Source of the DNA: CAZWDL01 sp964632995
Lineage (GTDB): Bacteria; Bacteroidota; Bacteroidia; Chitinophagales; Saprospiraceae
Direction: 5' to 3'
DNA length: 64,000 nucleotides
Assembly: GCA_964632995.1 (NCBI GenBank)
Contig: CAZWDL010000017.1
Span: 1 to 64,000 of the forward strand
The translations under genes were made by a program, and so were the position numbers. How positions within the stretch are numbered: position 1 is the first letter of the stretch; each line of letters starts with the position of its first letter. Positions 25,298 to 33,894 of the stretch are shown here, one piece after another. The notes under the pieces were generated by a model that saw only the letters and a program-made list of their open reading frames with translations, did not search any database and was not told the origin of the DNA.

Positions 25298-26746
25298 TCA
25301 ATAACCTGTATTCTGAACCAAATTCGGATTTCGTTCAATTTCTGTTATTGGTATGGGATAGCGAACGTGAAAATCCTGTGCCGGCTTTCCTCTTTCTCTG
25401 GCCATTTCTATGAATTTGCCATGTCTTATCAGGTCCTGTCTTCTTATGGCTTCGGTATGGAATTCCCGGCCCCTTTCATCCAGCAGAAAATCTTTATACT
25501 CCTGAGGACTATTAAAGTCGCCTAAAGAGACTGAAGGCACCTTCGCAGCATCTCGAACCATATTCAGCAAATCGATGGATTCCTGGTTCAGGCCGTTCAA
25601 TTCATTCAAGGCTTCCGCCCGGCTGAGAAGCACATCGGCGTATCTCAAAAAAGGAAAATCATCGGAGGACCGGCTTGCTCCCTGGGTAGGATATTCCGGA
25701 AACTTAAGGCTCCTGACATCGTCCTCTCCCAATATAATGGTCTCACCATCGGCATTGACAAACTCGAATAAGAATGCATCAAGCCGCTCATCCTCCGGTT
25801 CGAAAAGTTCGAGAAACGCGGAGCGTATTTTATATTCAGCGGCAAATATCTGCCTGGGGGGATATTTCCACTGGTACCCTCTCGGCACAACATGGCTCAA
25901 CCATCCGTCTCCAGTAGTATTATTGGGGGTGTCGGACATCACAGAGACAAAAATAAACTCATTATCACGCTGATTATCAGGGCTAAACAGCTCTGTTCTG
26001 TTCCCTTCAACGAAAAGGTCAAAAATGTCGAGGTCCATAACCTCCTGAGCGGTGGAAGCTGCGTTATCCCAATCCTTGATCATCATGTACAGCTTCATCA
26101 GAGCGGTTAGGGCAGCGCCTTTGGTAGGACGGCCGTACTGCTCCCTCGGCGGAGTCAGGGGCAGCACATCGGCGGCATCTCTGAATTCCCTTACCATAAA
26201 ATCAATCATTTCCTGTTCGCTGGCCCTTGCCGGCCGGTCCGTCACATTTGTCGTACTGGATGTCACCAAAGGAACCGGGCCGAATTTATCGTACAATAGA
26301 TAATAATTGAATGCCCTCAGGAAAACAGCTTCCGCTCTTATTTCCTCTTTCCTTTTTTCGTCCCCTGATATAGGAGCAAGGTTATCCAGTACTACATTGG
26401 CTTTAAAAATTCCGCGGTATCGCCGTTCCCAGTCATTCCGCAGCCATTGGTGCGAACTGGTCCAGACGAACTCTTCAATGGGTTCGTTGAAGGTAAAAAT
26501 ACCGCCGCTCCTTTCGATGTGAATATCTGTACACACCTCTTGCAGAGTAACTCCGTCACGAGTAATATCACTGTATCTCAACTCGCCGTAAACAGAATTG
26601 AGCGTAATCTCTGCATCCTCCAGGTTTTTGAAAAAGTCCGAAGGTTGTAGAACGGTAAACGTTTTTTCTTCCAGCAATTCATCACAGGAGGTAATGGCAC
26701 ATAGTGCGATAACAATGAATGGAAGTATGATAGATTTTTTCATCAT
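25298..26746 (-). CDS. SusD/RagB family outer-membrane lipoprotein
   Basis: 482 residues. Lipobox CAITSC with the downstream DELLEE typical of surface-exposed Bacteroidota lipoproteins. TPR-like SusD body: LRAFNYYLLYDKFGPVPLV near residue 150, GRPTKGAALTALMKLYMMIK, and the SusD C-terminal pattern FPFLRYADVLLSRAEALNEL, LLDERGREFHTEAIRRQDLI and ITEIERNPNLVQN. It caps the SusC pore and captures the substrate. It starts 8 bp after the SusC stop, so co-transcribed. Substrate unknown; no carbohydrate-active enzyme is next to it. Confidence 0.95.
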   Translation of the reverse strand: MMKKSIILPFIVIALCAITSCDELLEEKTFTVLQPSDFFKNLEDAEITLNSVYGELRYSDITRDGVTLQEVCTDIHIERSGGIFTFNEPIEEFVWTSSHQWLRNDWERRYRGIFKANVVLDNLAPISGDEKRKEEIRAEAVFLRAFNYYLLYDKFGPVPLVTSSTTNVTDRPARASEQEMIDFMVREFRDAADVLPLTPPREQYGRPTKGAALTALMKLYMMIKDWDNAASTAQEVMDLDIFDLFVEGNRTELFSPDNQRDNEFIFVSVMSDTPNNTTGDGWLSHVVPRGYQWKYPPRQIFAAEYKIRSAFLELFEPEDERLDAFLFEFVNADGETIILGEDDVRSLKFPEYPTQGASRSSDDFPFLRYADVLLSRAEALNELNGLNQESIDLLNMVRDAAKVPSVSLGDFNSPQEYKDFLLDERGREFHTEAIRRQDLIRHGKFIEMARERGKPAQDFHVRYPIPITEIERNPNLVQNTGY

Positions 26747-26754
26747 ATTAGGTT

Positions 26755-29700
26755 TTATAATTTGACGTTAACACCGAATGAATAAGTCCTTGCCAGAGGA
26801 TACGCAGTATAATCGATCACTGTATTGGAGGATCCTAACACATTGATATCAGGGTTATACCCTCGATAATCGGTGATCGTGAACAGGTTCTGGCCGGCCA
26901 GGTAAATCGTCAAACCTGAAACGCGTTTATTTTGTAATCCCGGAAAAGAATAAGCTAACCTGAAGTTTCTCAAGCGCAAAAACGAAGCATCTTCAATCAC
27001 CCTGCTGTTGAAATCGAACGGTCGGGAGGGACTGATAAAGGATGGTGTGTCGCTCGTGTTATTAGTCGGAGTCCACCTATCCAATACATAGCGTTGCCGG
27101 TTCCTCAAGTCGTCAATTGGATTCTCTGAGTCAATATTTGTGACGTTGGCCAACTCATAACCGAACCGGCCTTCAAAGAAAAGTTCAAGTTGAAAGCCTT
27201 TGAAACTGAAGATATTGTTAAAGCCAAGTGTAAAATCGGGAAATGGATTTCCCAGTACCGTACGATCCTCGGGAGTGATGGCGCCATCTTCGTTAATATC
27301 TCTGAATTTTCTTCCCCCGACATAGGCGTTGGCCTGCGTGGGAGAATTCTCTATATCACTCTGAGACTGGAATACGCCTGCATACTCATATCCATAATAG
27401 GAGTTCATGGGCACGCCGGGTTCCAGCAAAGCAAAATCATTCAGGAACCTGACACTTCCCTGAAGGATTCTGGGTAGTTCCCCGAGATTGATTACTTCGT
27501 TATTTAAAGTGGCAAAGTTTAGACTGGTCGTCCACGAAAAGGCACCGGTCAGGTTTCTCGAGGTGACATTAAATTCAAAACCGCTATTCTCCGTATCCCC
27601 CACATTTTGCAGGGAACTTCCAAAACCGGTAGTTGTCGGCACCGGCAAGGCGAGTAGCAAGTCGCGGGTTTTATTTTGGAAATATTCGATAGATCCGCTT
27701 ATCCGGCCGCTCAGGAATGTCATATCCATTCCTATATTCAGAGACTGGGTCGTTTCCCATTTAAGGTCGGGATTGGGCAATTGAACCGGAGCGATCGACT
27801 CAAATTCAACGCCATTCAAGACCGCAACCGGGCCTCTCCCCAAAAGTATTTGCGATCTTCCGTTGCCGATTTCCTGATTCCCACTTATTCCAAAGCTCGC
27901 CCTCAGTTTGAGGTCCTCGACGAAGTCGTTTTCAGGAAAAAATGATTCATTGGAGACCCGCCAGGCTATAGCACCAGAGGGGAAATAAGCCACCTTGTTA
28001 TTTTCGCCGAAGCGGGAGGAGCCGTCTGCCCGGAAGGTGCCGGTCAGTAAATATCTGTCTAGTATGTTATAGTTCAATCTTGCAAACCCCGAAACGATGG
28101 TATTCTCCTGTCTGTTGGAGCCTACGAGATTCTGAGCCACCTCGCCTGCGCTCAAATTGTTAGAGCTGAAAGCTGTACTGGAGAAATTCCGGGAGGAAGC
28201 GAAAAAGCTGCTGTTGATGAATCGCTGATATCCAAAACCACCCAACAAGGTGAAACTATGATTGTCGCCTAAATCTGGGTTATATTGAGTAGTAAACTCG
28301 ATCAGATAATCGGTATCGTCGTCGAAGCTTCTGGTAGCCTGTCCTTCTTCGAGTTGTCCTAAAAGGGTTTGCGTGTCAAAAAATACATCCCCTTCTAAAT
28401 TCCTTCGATTGAAACCTAAATTGATCCTGGCACTCAAATCTCTCAATATATCGTAATCAATATAGGCGTTGCCGAACATCCGGGTGATTTTGTTAGAAAT
28501 ATCTATGGTTTCTGCTTGTCCCACGGGATTAGTTAAATCCTGCAGGCTGAAGGCATAATCGCCCATTTCATCGAATACCGGATCGGTAGGAGGTAACTGT
28601 AATGCCGCTCCGATCACACCGGCCCCGACGTTTACGCCGAGCCCCGTACGAGCGATTTGTTTATTTTCAATACTGTTGTTGAAATTGATGCCGACATCTA
28701 ACTTTTCACCAATAGAGTGAACCAGGTTTATCCGGCCTGAAAATCTTTCGAAACCACTGTTAATGACTATCCCATCCTGATCAAAATAGCTGAGTGACAA
28801 ATAGTACTGCGTTTCTCTGGATCCTCCGGAAAACGAAAGACGGTGATCCTGAACCCCGGCGGAACGCAATACTTCATCCTGCCAATCTGTCCCATCGCCG
28901 ATAGCGTTAATCATTTCCGGGCTGAATGGCGCAGGCCTGCCCCGGTCTGCAAAAACATCATTATAGAAAGACATGTACTCCTGGGCATTCATCATGTCGA
29001 GCGTTCTGGTAGGCTCCTGCAAACCAACGGAGACATTGTAATTAACCTCCAGCGGAGATTCCTTTTTACCTTGTTTGGTGGTAATGATAACAACGCCATT
29101 AGAACCCCTTGCCCCGTATATGGCGGTGGCGGATGCATCTTTAAGCACTTCCACCGATTCAATATCCGAAGGGTTTAGGGAGTTTAGAGGATTAGCTCCC
29201 GGCAGGCCGTCAATAACATACAAGGGTTCATTCCCGGCGGTAATGGAATTGGTGCCTCGTATTCTGACCGAAAAGCCACCGCCGGGTTCCGCATTCGTTT
29301 GTGTAATTCGGACACCCGCAACTCTTCCTTGCATGATCTGATCTACCGAAGTTTGGGCAACAGAATTTAGCTCTTCGCCGCTAACGGACCCAACAGATCC
29401 TGTCAAATCACTTTTCTTCACCGTTCCGTATCCGACAACCACAACTTCCTCCAACTGCGCGGTGCTAACAGGGAGCGCCACATCGATCACACTTTGGTTG
29501 CCGACCTGAATTTCCTTCTGCTCATAGCCGATAAAGGAAAAGACGAGCACGCTGTTTGAGGAGGGCGCTTCGATAGAATAGTTACCGTCGACATCGGTAA
29601 CGGTACCAGTGCCGGCGCCCTGCACCAGAACAGTGACGCCTGCTAGGGGACTGTTATCTTCGGCATCTGTTACCTGACCAGTAACGGTTATCTGGGCCGT

Positions 29701-29775
29701 CGTGTGTTGCTGTAGTCCTGTCACGAGGATAAGCAATAACAGGCCTCTGAAAATTGGTTTAAATGAATCCATCAT
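26755..29775 (-). CDS. SusC/RagA family TonB-dependent receptor
   Basis: About 1006 residues; ATG 29775 (or 29772) is chosen because it directly precedes the signal peptide FRGLLLLILVTGLQQHTTAQ. An N-terminal carboxypeptidase-regulatory-like domain (VTGQVTDAEDNSPLAGVTVL) is followed by the SusC signature VVVVGYGTVKKSDLTGSVGS, a plug domain (VRGT-type block RIRGTNSI, PLYVIDGLPG, ASATAIYGARGSNGVVIITT) and a 22-strand barrel ending in RTYSFGVNVKL. It imports large substrates such as oligosaccharides, peptides or complexed metals with energy from TonB. First gene of the SusC-SusD pair; no anti-sigma/ECF pair adjacent. Confidence 0.95.
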   Translation of the reverse strand: MMDSFKPIFRGLLLLILVTGLQQHTTAQITVTGQVTDAEDNSPLAGVTVLVQGAGTGTVTDVDGNYSIEAPSSNSVLVFSFIGYEQKEIQVGNQSVIDVALPVSTAQLEEVVVVGYGTVKKSDLTGSVGSVSGEELNSVAQTSVDQIMQGRVAGVRITQTNAEPGGGFSVRIRGTNSITAGNEPLYVIDGLPGANPLNSLNPSDIESVEVLKDASATAIYGARGSNGVVIITTKQGKKESPLEVNYNVSVGLQEPTRTLDMMNAQEYMSFYNDVFADRGRPAPFSPEMINAIGDGTDWQDEVLRSAGVQDHRLSFSGGSRETQYYLSLSYFDQDGIVINSGFERFSGRINLVHSIGEKLDVGINFNNSIENKQIARTGLGVNVGAGVIGAALQLPPTDPVFDEMGDYAFSLQDLTNPVGQAETIDISNKITRMFGNAYIDYDILRDLSARINLGFNRRNLEGDVFFDTQTLLGQLEEGQATRSFDDDTDYLIEFTTQYNPDLGDNHSFTLLGGFGYQRFINSSFFASSRNFSSTAFSSNNLSAGEVAQNLVGSNRQENTIVSGFARLNYNILDRYLLTGTFRADGSSRFGENNKVAYFPSGAIAWRVSNESFFPENDFVEDLKLRASFGISGNQEIGNGRSQILLGRGPVAVLNGVEFESIAPVQLPNPDLKWETTQSLNIGMDMTFLSGRISGSIEYFQNKTRDLLLALPVPTTTGFGSSLQNVGDTENSGFEFNVTSRNLTGAFSWTTSLNFATLNNEVINLGELPRILQGSVRFLNDFALLEPGVPMNSYYGYEYAGVFQSQSDIENSPTQANAYVGGRKFRDINEDGAITPEDRTVLGNPFPDFTLGFNNIFSFKGFQLELFFEGRFGYELANVTNIDSENPIDDLRNRQRYVLDRWTPTNNTSDTPSFISPSRPFDFNSRVIEDASFLRLRNFRLAYSFPGLQNKRVSGLTIYLAGQNLFTITDYRGYNPDINVLGSSNTVIDYTAYPLARTYSFGVNVKL

Positions 29776-30143
29776 AGTGAGGTGCGTTTGAAATGAAGCG
29801 ATGTAAATCAATCAAGAGCGTAAGATCAACCACTCAATTCGACACGCCCAAAGTAGAAAAATATTTTGCATTTATCTCATATGGGGAACATATTTTTGGA
29901 ATAAAGCACAGTAATAGCCCATAAATTCTTTCTAAAAGGTTAAAAGCCAACTATTGGTCAATGTCGTCAACCTGAGAAAAATGACTTGGGGACTGCGGGA
30001 CGGGGCAGGGCTAACGCATCTTTATAATTACCTGGCAACCAAAATTTTGAATTCGTCAGCCCTTCGGGCGGAAAATTCTTTGTAAATTTTCCGGGTTAAG
30101 TTAATAGCATTAAACTATTGCCCCCTTCAATTTCAGCCGTTTT
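29776..30143. other. Intergenic region upstream of the SusC gene
   Basis: No gene. It should hold the minus-strand SusC promoter (AT-rich 29840-29960, no confident box). It also contains the second copy of the AGCCCTTCGGGCG repeat (30033-30097). Confidence 0.5.
30033..30097. repeat. AGCCCTTCGGGCG dispersed repeat, copy 2
   Basis: Matches 15983-16050 in order and spacing of words: GGCAA, AAAATTTTG, GTCAGCCCTTCGGGCG, AAAATTCTTTGTAAATTTTCC and GGGT. Confidence 0.7.
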
Positions 30144-30342
30144 TCATTCATCTTCCTCGAGAATGGCTTTTCGTTCTTCGTATTCTTCTTTGGAAATTTT
30201 GCCCTCGGCATACTGCTTCTTCAAAACATCCAGCGGGCTTTCCGGATACTTTTCCCAGGCCAGGTCCCCCCTGGTTGTCCCGCATGAGAAACCAGACGAT
30301 GATGACTGCGGTGATAAGCAAAAATATGATAAGTAGTGCCAT
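30144..30342 (-). pseudogene. SHOCT-domain membrane protein with one-base frameshift
   Basis: The ATG at 30342 begins a membrane helix (ALLIIFLLITAVIIVWFLM) followed by RDNQGG. In another frame the strand continues as DLAWEKYPESPLDVLKKQYA and EGKISKEEYEERKAILEED, a textbook short C-terminal SHOCT domain. The frames meet at a run of six C on the plus strand (30266-30271); removing one base gives a continuous protein of about 66 residues of the helix-plus-SHOCT type that accompanies heavy-metal efflux genes. Either a homopolymer sequencing error or a real frameshift. It lies just downstream of the CusB-like gene on the same strand, as these proteins often do. Confidence 0.75.
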
Positions 30343-30513
30343 AGTCTGATCATTGATTTCCGACGCAAACTGGTTTGAGGTTCCTCACGGACCCGTTCGA
30401 CGTCAATATGTTTATGGAGCTTGAAATTTTGGGCGCCTCCTTTCTTTAGTAAAGAAAATTCCAGGTCATGAAAAACACCTCGACAAATAGCGCCCAAAAC
30501 CTCAAGCGACCAA

Positions 30514-32283
30514 CTATTTAGTAGCCAGCGTCTCCTGTACCTTGCCGCACTTCAGCATCTTGTCGCCGAAGTAGGGGTTGCGGATAGCTTCCTCGCTGCT
30601 GATCCAGCTGGCGCCCTCGTCGTTGAAAGCCATCGGGCAATGCTGCACGTAGAGTTCGGCGCGGGCGGTGCCGAAGGCTTCCACGGTTTTGATGAGCAGG
30701 TCCGACAGGAAGCCGAACTGCTTGCGCTGTTCTTCCACATCCTGACTTTCAGCGATACTTTTAGCATGTTGCTGCATAGCGCGCATCTGGTCCATCCAGT
30801 ACATGTGGGGCTGGCCTTCGAGCAGCGTCATATCCACCTCATCGAGGTATTCCACAAAGCGCGCCGCGGCTTTCGCCGCGGCTTCCGGGTCGCTCTCCAC
30901 CAGGGCATTCTTCAGGTTGATATACTGCTGCAGCAGTTCCTGCAGCTGCACCTTAAATTCCTGTGGGGTGCCGGCCTGATAATCCGGTGCATCGGGGCCT
31001 TCCATGCCCTTGATATTAACCCGGCGGTTCATCATGCTCTGCTGATTGTTGAGCTGGGCGGCGGCGTCGATGGCGAAGGCGCCGTTGGTCACCACGGCTT
31101 CCCCGGGGTCCAGCCCCGATTCCACGATGTAGGCATCGCCCACCGATTCGCCGAGCACCACTTCGCGGTATTCGTAGGACGGAACCGTCGTATTGGGCAT
31201 TTCCACGTAGACTACCGAGCGCTTGCCGGTCCACAGTACCGCCGTTTTGGGCGCCAGCAGGCCTTCTTTGGCCCGGGCGGTGGAAAGCACCGTTCCGCGG
31301 ACGAACATTTCGGGTTTCAGCTGCCCGCCCCGGTTATACACCTCGGCCCGCAGCTGCGCCGTCCGCGTTTCCGGATCGATCATCGGATCGATGAAGGTAA
31401 CGCGCGAACTGAATGTTTGCTCCGGCAGCGCCGGCGTGGTAAATTCTACCCGGTCCCCAACCTTGACGACCGACAGATCATCTTCGTAGGCATCGAAGAG
31501 CACCCAGAGCCGGCTGAGATCGACCAGCTCGAACAGCACCTCTCCTTCCTTGACATAATCGCCTACCGATACGCGCCGCTCCTGCACGATGCCGCCGGTT
31601 TCGGCATAGACGGTCACGGTCTCCTGAATCTCCCCCTTATCAATGATCTCCTGAATGGTTTGCTCCGGAATACGCCAGTAGCGCAGTTTTTTCCGGGCGG
31701 CCTCGGCCAGCTGGGGGTTGGTATCCTGTATCTTGAGCGCCTCCAACATTTCGCGCTGTGCGGTAATGAGTTCCGGTGAATAGATCCGGGCCAGTTGCTG
31801 GCCTTTTTGTACGGGCTCGCCGGTAAAGGTGACAAAAAGTTCTTCAATGCGCCCCGGCACGTGAGCCACCTGCGAAGCCACGCGGCGTTCGTCGGCTTTG
31901 ATCTTGCCGGTCAGCCGCAGTGTCGCTTCGGCTTTACCCCGCTGCCCGACCACCGTCGTCTGCAGATTGGCCAGTTTGACCGCCGATTTGGTCATTTCCA
32001 ATACCAGCGGATTCTCCGACTGCATGTCATCAAGGGGGATGAGGTCCATCTCACAGATGGGACAAAGCCCCGGTTCTTCCTGCCGGATCTGCGGGTGCAT
32101 GGAACAGGTCCAGATGGTTTCGCCCCCGGCCGCTTTTTCGTCGGGCTCCGCGTGTACGTGTTCCTGTGGTTCGGCCTCCGCTCCGCCAAAGATCAAATAA
32201 CCGGCGCCTAACCCAACCAGTACGGCGGCGATGGCAATGATGATTATTTTCTTATCCATAATATTTGATTTTTCTTCATTCAT
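30514..32283 (-). CDS. cusB: RND efflux periplasmic adaptor, CusB type
   Basis: 589 residues (ATG 32259, before DKKIIIIAIAAVLVGLG, is an alternative start). N-terminal membrane anchor; a heavy-metal-binding domain at about 55-84 (WTCSMHPQIRQEEPGLCPIC and then MDLIP) with Cys/Met/His ligands; barrel-sandwich and alpha-hairpin adaptor domains (RRVASQVAHVPGRIEELFV, KKLRYWRIPEQTI); beta-barrel region; and a C-terminal DUF3347-like domain of about 150 residues (LQELLQQYINLKNALVESDP, HCPMAFNDEGASW). It links the inner-membrane pump to the outer-membrane channel and passes Cu/Ag. Same strand as the CusC- and CusA-like genes, 86 bp after CusC. Confidence 0.9.
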   Translation of the reverse strand: MNEEKSNIMDKKIIIIAIAAVLVGLGAGYLIFGGAEAEPQEHVHAEPDEKAAGGETIWTCSMHPQIRQEEPGLCPICEMDLIPLDDMQSENPLVLEMTKSAVKLANLQTTVVGQRGKAEATLRLTGKIKADERRVASQVAHVPGRIEELFVTFTGEPVQKGQQLARIYSPELITAQREMLEALKIQDTNPQLAEAARKKLRYWRIPEQTIQEIIDKGEIQETVTVYAETGGIVQERRVSVGDYVKEGEVLFELVDLSRLWVLFDAYEDDLSVVKVGDRVEFTTPALPEQTFSSRVTFIDPMIDPETRTAQLRAEVYNRGGQLKPEMFVRGTVLSTARAKEGLLAPKTAVLWTGKRSVVYVEMPNTTVPSYEYREVVLGESVGDAYIVESGLDPGEAVVTNGAFAIDAAAQLNNQQSMMNRRVNIKGMEGPDAPDYQAGTPQEFKVQLQELLQQYINLKNALVESDPEAAAKAAARFVEYLDEVDMTLLEGQPHMYWMDQMRAMQQHAKSIAESQDVEEQRKQFGFLSDLLIKTVEAFGTARAELYVQHCPMAFNDEGASWISSEEAIRNPYFGDKMLKCGKVQETLATK

Positions 32284-32338
32284 TTTAAACAGTCTTAGCC
32301 GTGTTGCTTTCAGATTACAGCCTTACTTTTCAAGGTTT

Positions 32339-32366
32339 ATCGGCGAATAAATTCGCCGGCACAAGG
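32339..32366. repeat. CGGCGAATAAATTCGCCG palindrome, copy 1
   Basis: Perfect palindrome with 8-bp arms CGGCGAAT/ATTCGCCG around AA, followed by GCACAAGGCC. A second copy with one broken pair is at 41428-41455 (followed by GTACGAGGCA). It lies between the CusC and CusB genes. Confidence 0.65.
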
Positions 32367-32369
32367 CCA

Positions 32370-33602
32370 TTACCACCCAAACTCCGTCAACCGTTCCACT
32401 TCAGCTTTCGCCAAATGACTCTGCACGATGGCATCGAGGCGCCTGAGATCGTAGTTGATCTGATCGACCTGCAGCCTGAGTAACTCGTCAAAGCCGCGGC
32501 CTTCGCTGCTGTAGCGTGTAGTCAGAATATTGATGGCCGACTGCAGGGTGGCCTGCTGCCGGTCGACTAATTCCAGTTTCAGCTGGGCATCGCGGTAATC
32601 CGTATAGGCCCTTTCTACGGCGGCCAGATACTTTTGCCGCAGGTCGAGCTTCTGGTTTTCCAGCGCATCGATGCGGAGTCGTTCCTCCTGCTCCTTGGCG
32701 CTGTATTTATTGGTGAACAGCGGTATCTGGATAGATCCACGCACACCGAGTACATCGCGACCGTTATTGACCGGTTCGGAATCGCTGCGCCTCCCGGTGA
32801 AGATGTAATCGATCCCGAATCCGAAAGTCGGTTTGCGATCGATATCGTTCAATTCAATCTCCTGCCGGGCGGCTTCCTGTTCGTAGGTCAGCATTTGCAG
32901 CATCGGATGATTACTGCGAATGATACTATCGACCAGATTACGGTCCAGAAGCAAGTCAGCTACCGGCAACGTATCACTGACGGAAACCGGCGTATCCAGT
33001 GGTCGGTTAAGCACCTGATTGAGTGTTGAAAGCGGATTATTTTCCCGGTTCTGCAAGATCTCCAGCTGCTGTTCCAGTTCCTGGGTCTGTAGCTGCACAC
33101 GCAGTACATCGGCGCCTGTTGCCCGGCCGCTTTCCACTTTAGCCAGCGCCAGCTGTTCCAGTCCACGGAAAAAGCGCAAGTTCCTCCGGAGGATATCCCG
33201 GCGCTGTCGCAAATCGTACAACTGGTAATAGGCACGGCTCGTCTGGTAGGCTAACTCTTGCTTCAGGGCCTCTGCCTGCTCGTACTGGGCGCGCGCCATC
33301 GTCAACACAATATCTTCTTTGGCCTGCAGGGTGCCGGTCCAGGGGAACATCTGGGTGATGCCTGTACGCACCCATTGCGGCCCCAGCCGTGTCTCCACCG
33401 GCAGGATAGATACGCCGACGCTCACTTCCGGGTCGGGCAGCTCGCTCACCTGCGGTGCGCGCTCCAGCTGCGCCCGGTATTCCAGGAACAGCGCCTTTAA
33501 CTCCGGATTGTTGGCCATCGCCGTAGCGATGAGCGTATCCAGCGGCTGGGCGGCAGCCGCGCTGCTGAGCAGAGAGAGTACTAGGATGATTGCGTTTTTC
33601 AT
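32370..33602 (-). CDS. cusC: TolC-family outer-membrane efflux channel, CusC type
   Basis: 410 residues with a signal peptide (ILVLSLLSSAAAAQ). Long amphipathic helices of the outer membrane efflux protein family are present in two repeats: ANNPELKALFLEYRAQLERA near residue 35 and NHPMLQMLTYEQEAARQEIE near 240. The block LPDPEVSVGVSILPVETRLG plus GITQMFPWTGTLQAKE is typical of the metal-RND TolC homologues of Bacteroidota. It would export copper or silver in complex with the adjacent CusB- and CusA-like proteins. It is transcribed before CusB and separated from CusA by an inverted-repeat element. Confidence 0.9.
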   Translation of the reverse strand: MKNAIILVLSLLSSAAAAQPLDTLIATAMANNPELKALFLEYRAQLERAPQVSELPDPEVSVGVSILPVETRLGPQWVRTGITQMFPWTGTLQAKEDIVLTMARAQYEQAEALKQELAYQTSRAYYQLYDLRQRRDILRRNLRFFRGLEQLALAKVESGRATGADVLRVQLQTQELEQQLEILQNRENNPLSTLNQVLNRPLDTPVSVSDTLPVADLLLDRNLVDSIIRSNHPMLQMLTYEQEAARQEIELNDIDRKPTFGFGIDYIFTGRRSDSEPVNNGRDVLGVRGSIQIPLFTNKYSAKEQEERLRIDALENQKLDLRQKYLAAVERAYTDYRDAQLKLELVDRQQATLQSAINILTTRYSSEGRGFDELLRLQVDQINYDLRRLDAIVQSHLAKAEVERLTEFGW

Positions 33603-33666
33603 ATCGATTGCTCTACTATTTTTCGATGGTATCTATTTCGATCGCTATATGTTTTTTCGTTCCTGT

Positions 33667-33884
33667 TGGGGTTGCCGGCTCTGCGGGCGGCTGCCCGTGG
33701 GGCCCTGAAGCAGCTGCTTCAGGGTTGTGGGGGCTCGGCTATCGCCTCGCTGAGGGGAGGATTTGCGAAGAGAAATCCTGGCTAGCCATCCCCACTGTAA
33801 GTGAGCGAAGCGAACGAGCCCCCACAGTGAGGCCGTCCAGGCCGAACCTCTTCAGACGGCCGCCCACAGGGCCGGCAACCCCCA
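33667..33884. repeat. Inverted-repeat element (about 220 bp)
   Basis: Ends are imperfect inverted repeats: left TGGGGTTGCCGGCTCTGCGG (33667 onward), right the complement TGGGGGTTGCCGGCCCTGTG read backward from 33884. Inside are a second inverted pair (GTGGGGGCTCG near 33730 and CGAGCCCCCAC near 33818) and a small palindrome CTGAAGCAGCTGCTTCAG (33704-33721). The region could fold into one long stem. No open frame is credible, so it resembles a MITE or REP-type composite separating CusA from CusC. Confidence 0.65.
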
Positions 33885-33894
33885 CACTTCCGTC

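Noticed and set aside
30144..30497. 117-residue reading of the SHOCT locus starting upstream at 30497
   Set aside because: Its first 75 residues are not protein-like; the frameshifted helix-plus-SHOCT reading explains the sequence better.
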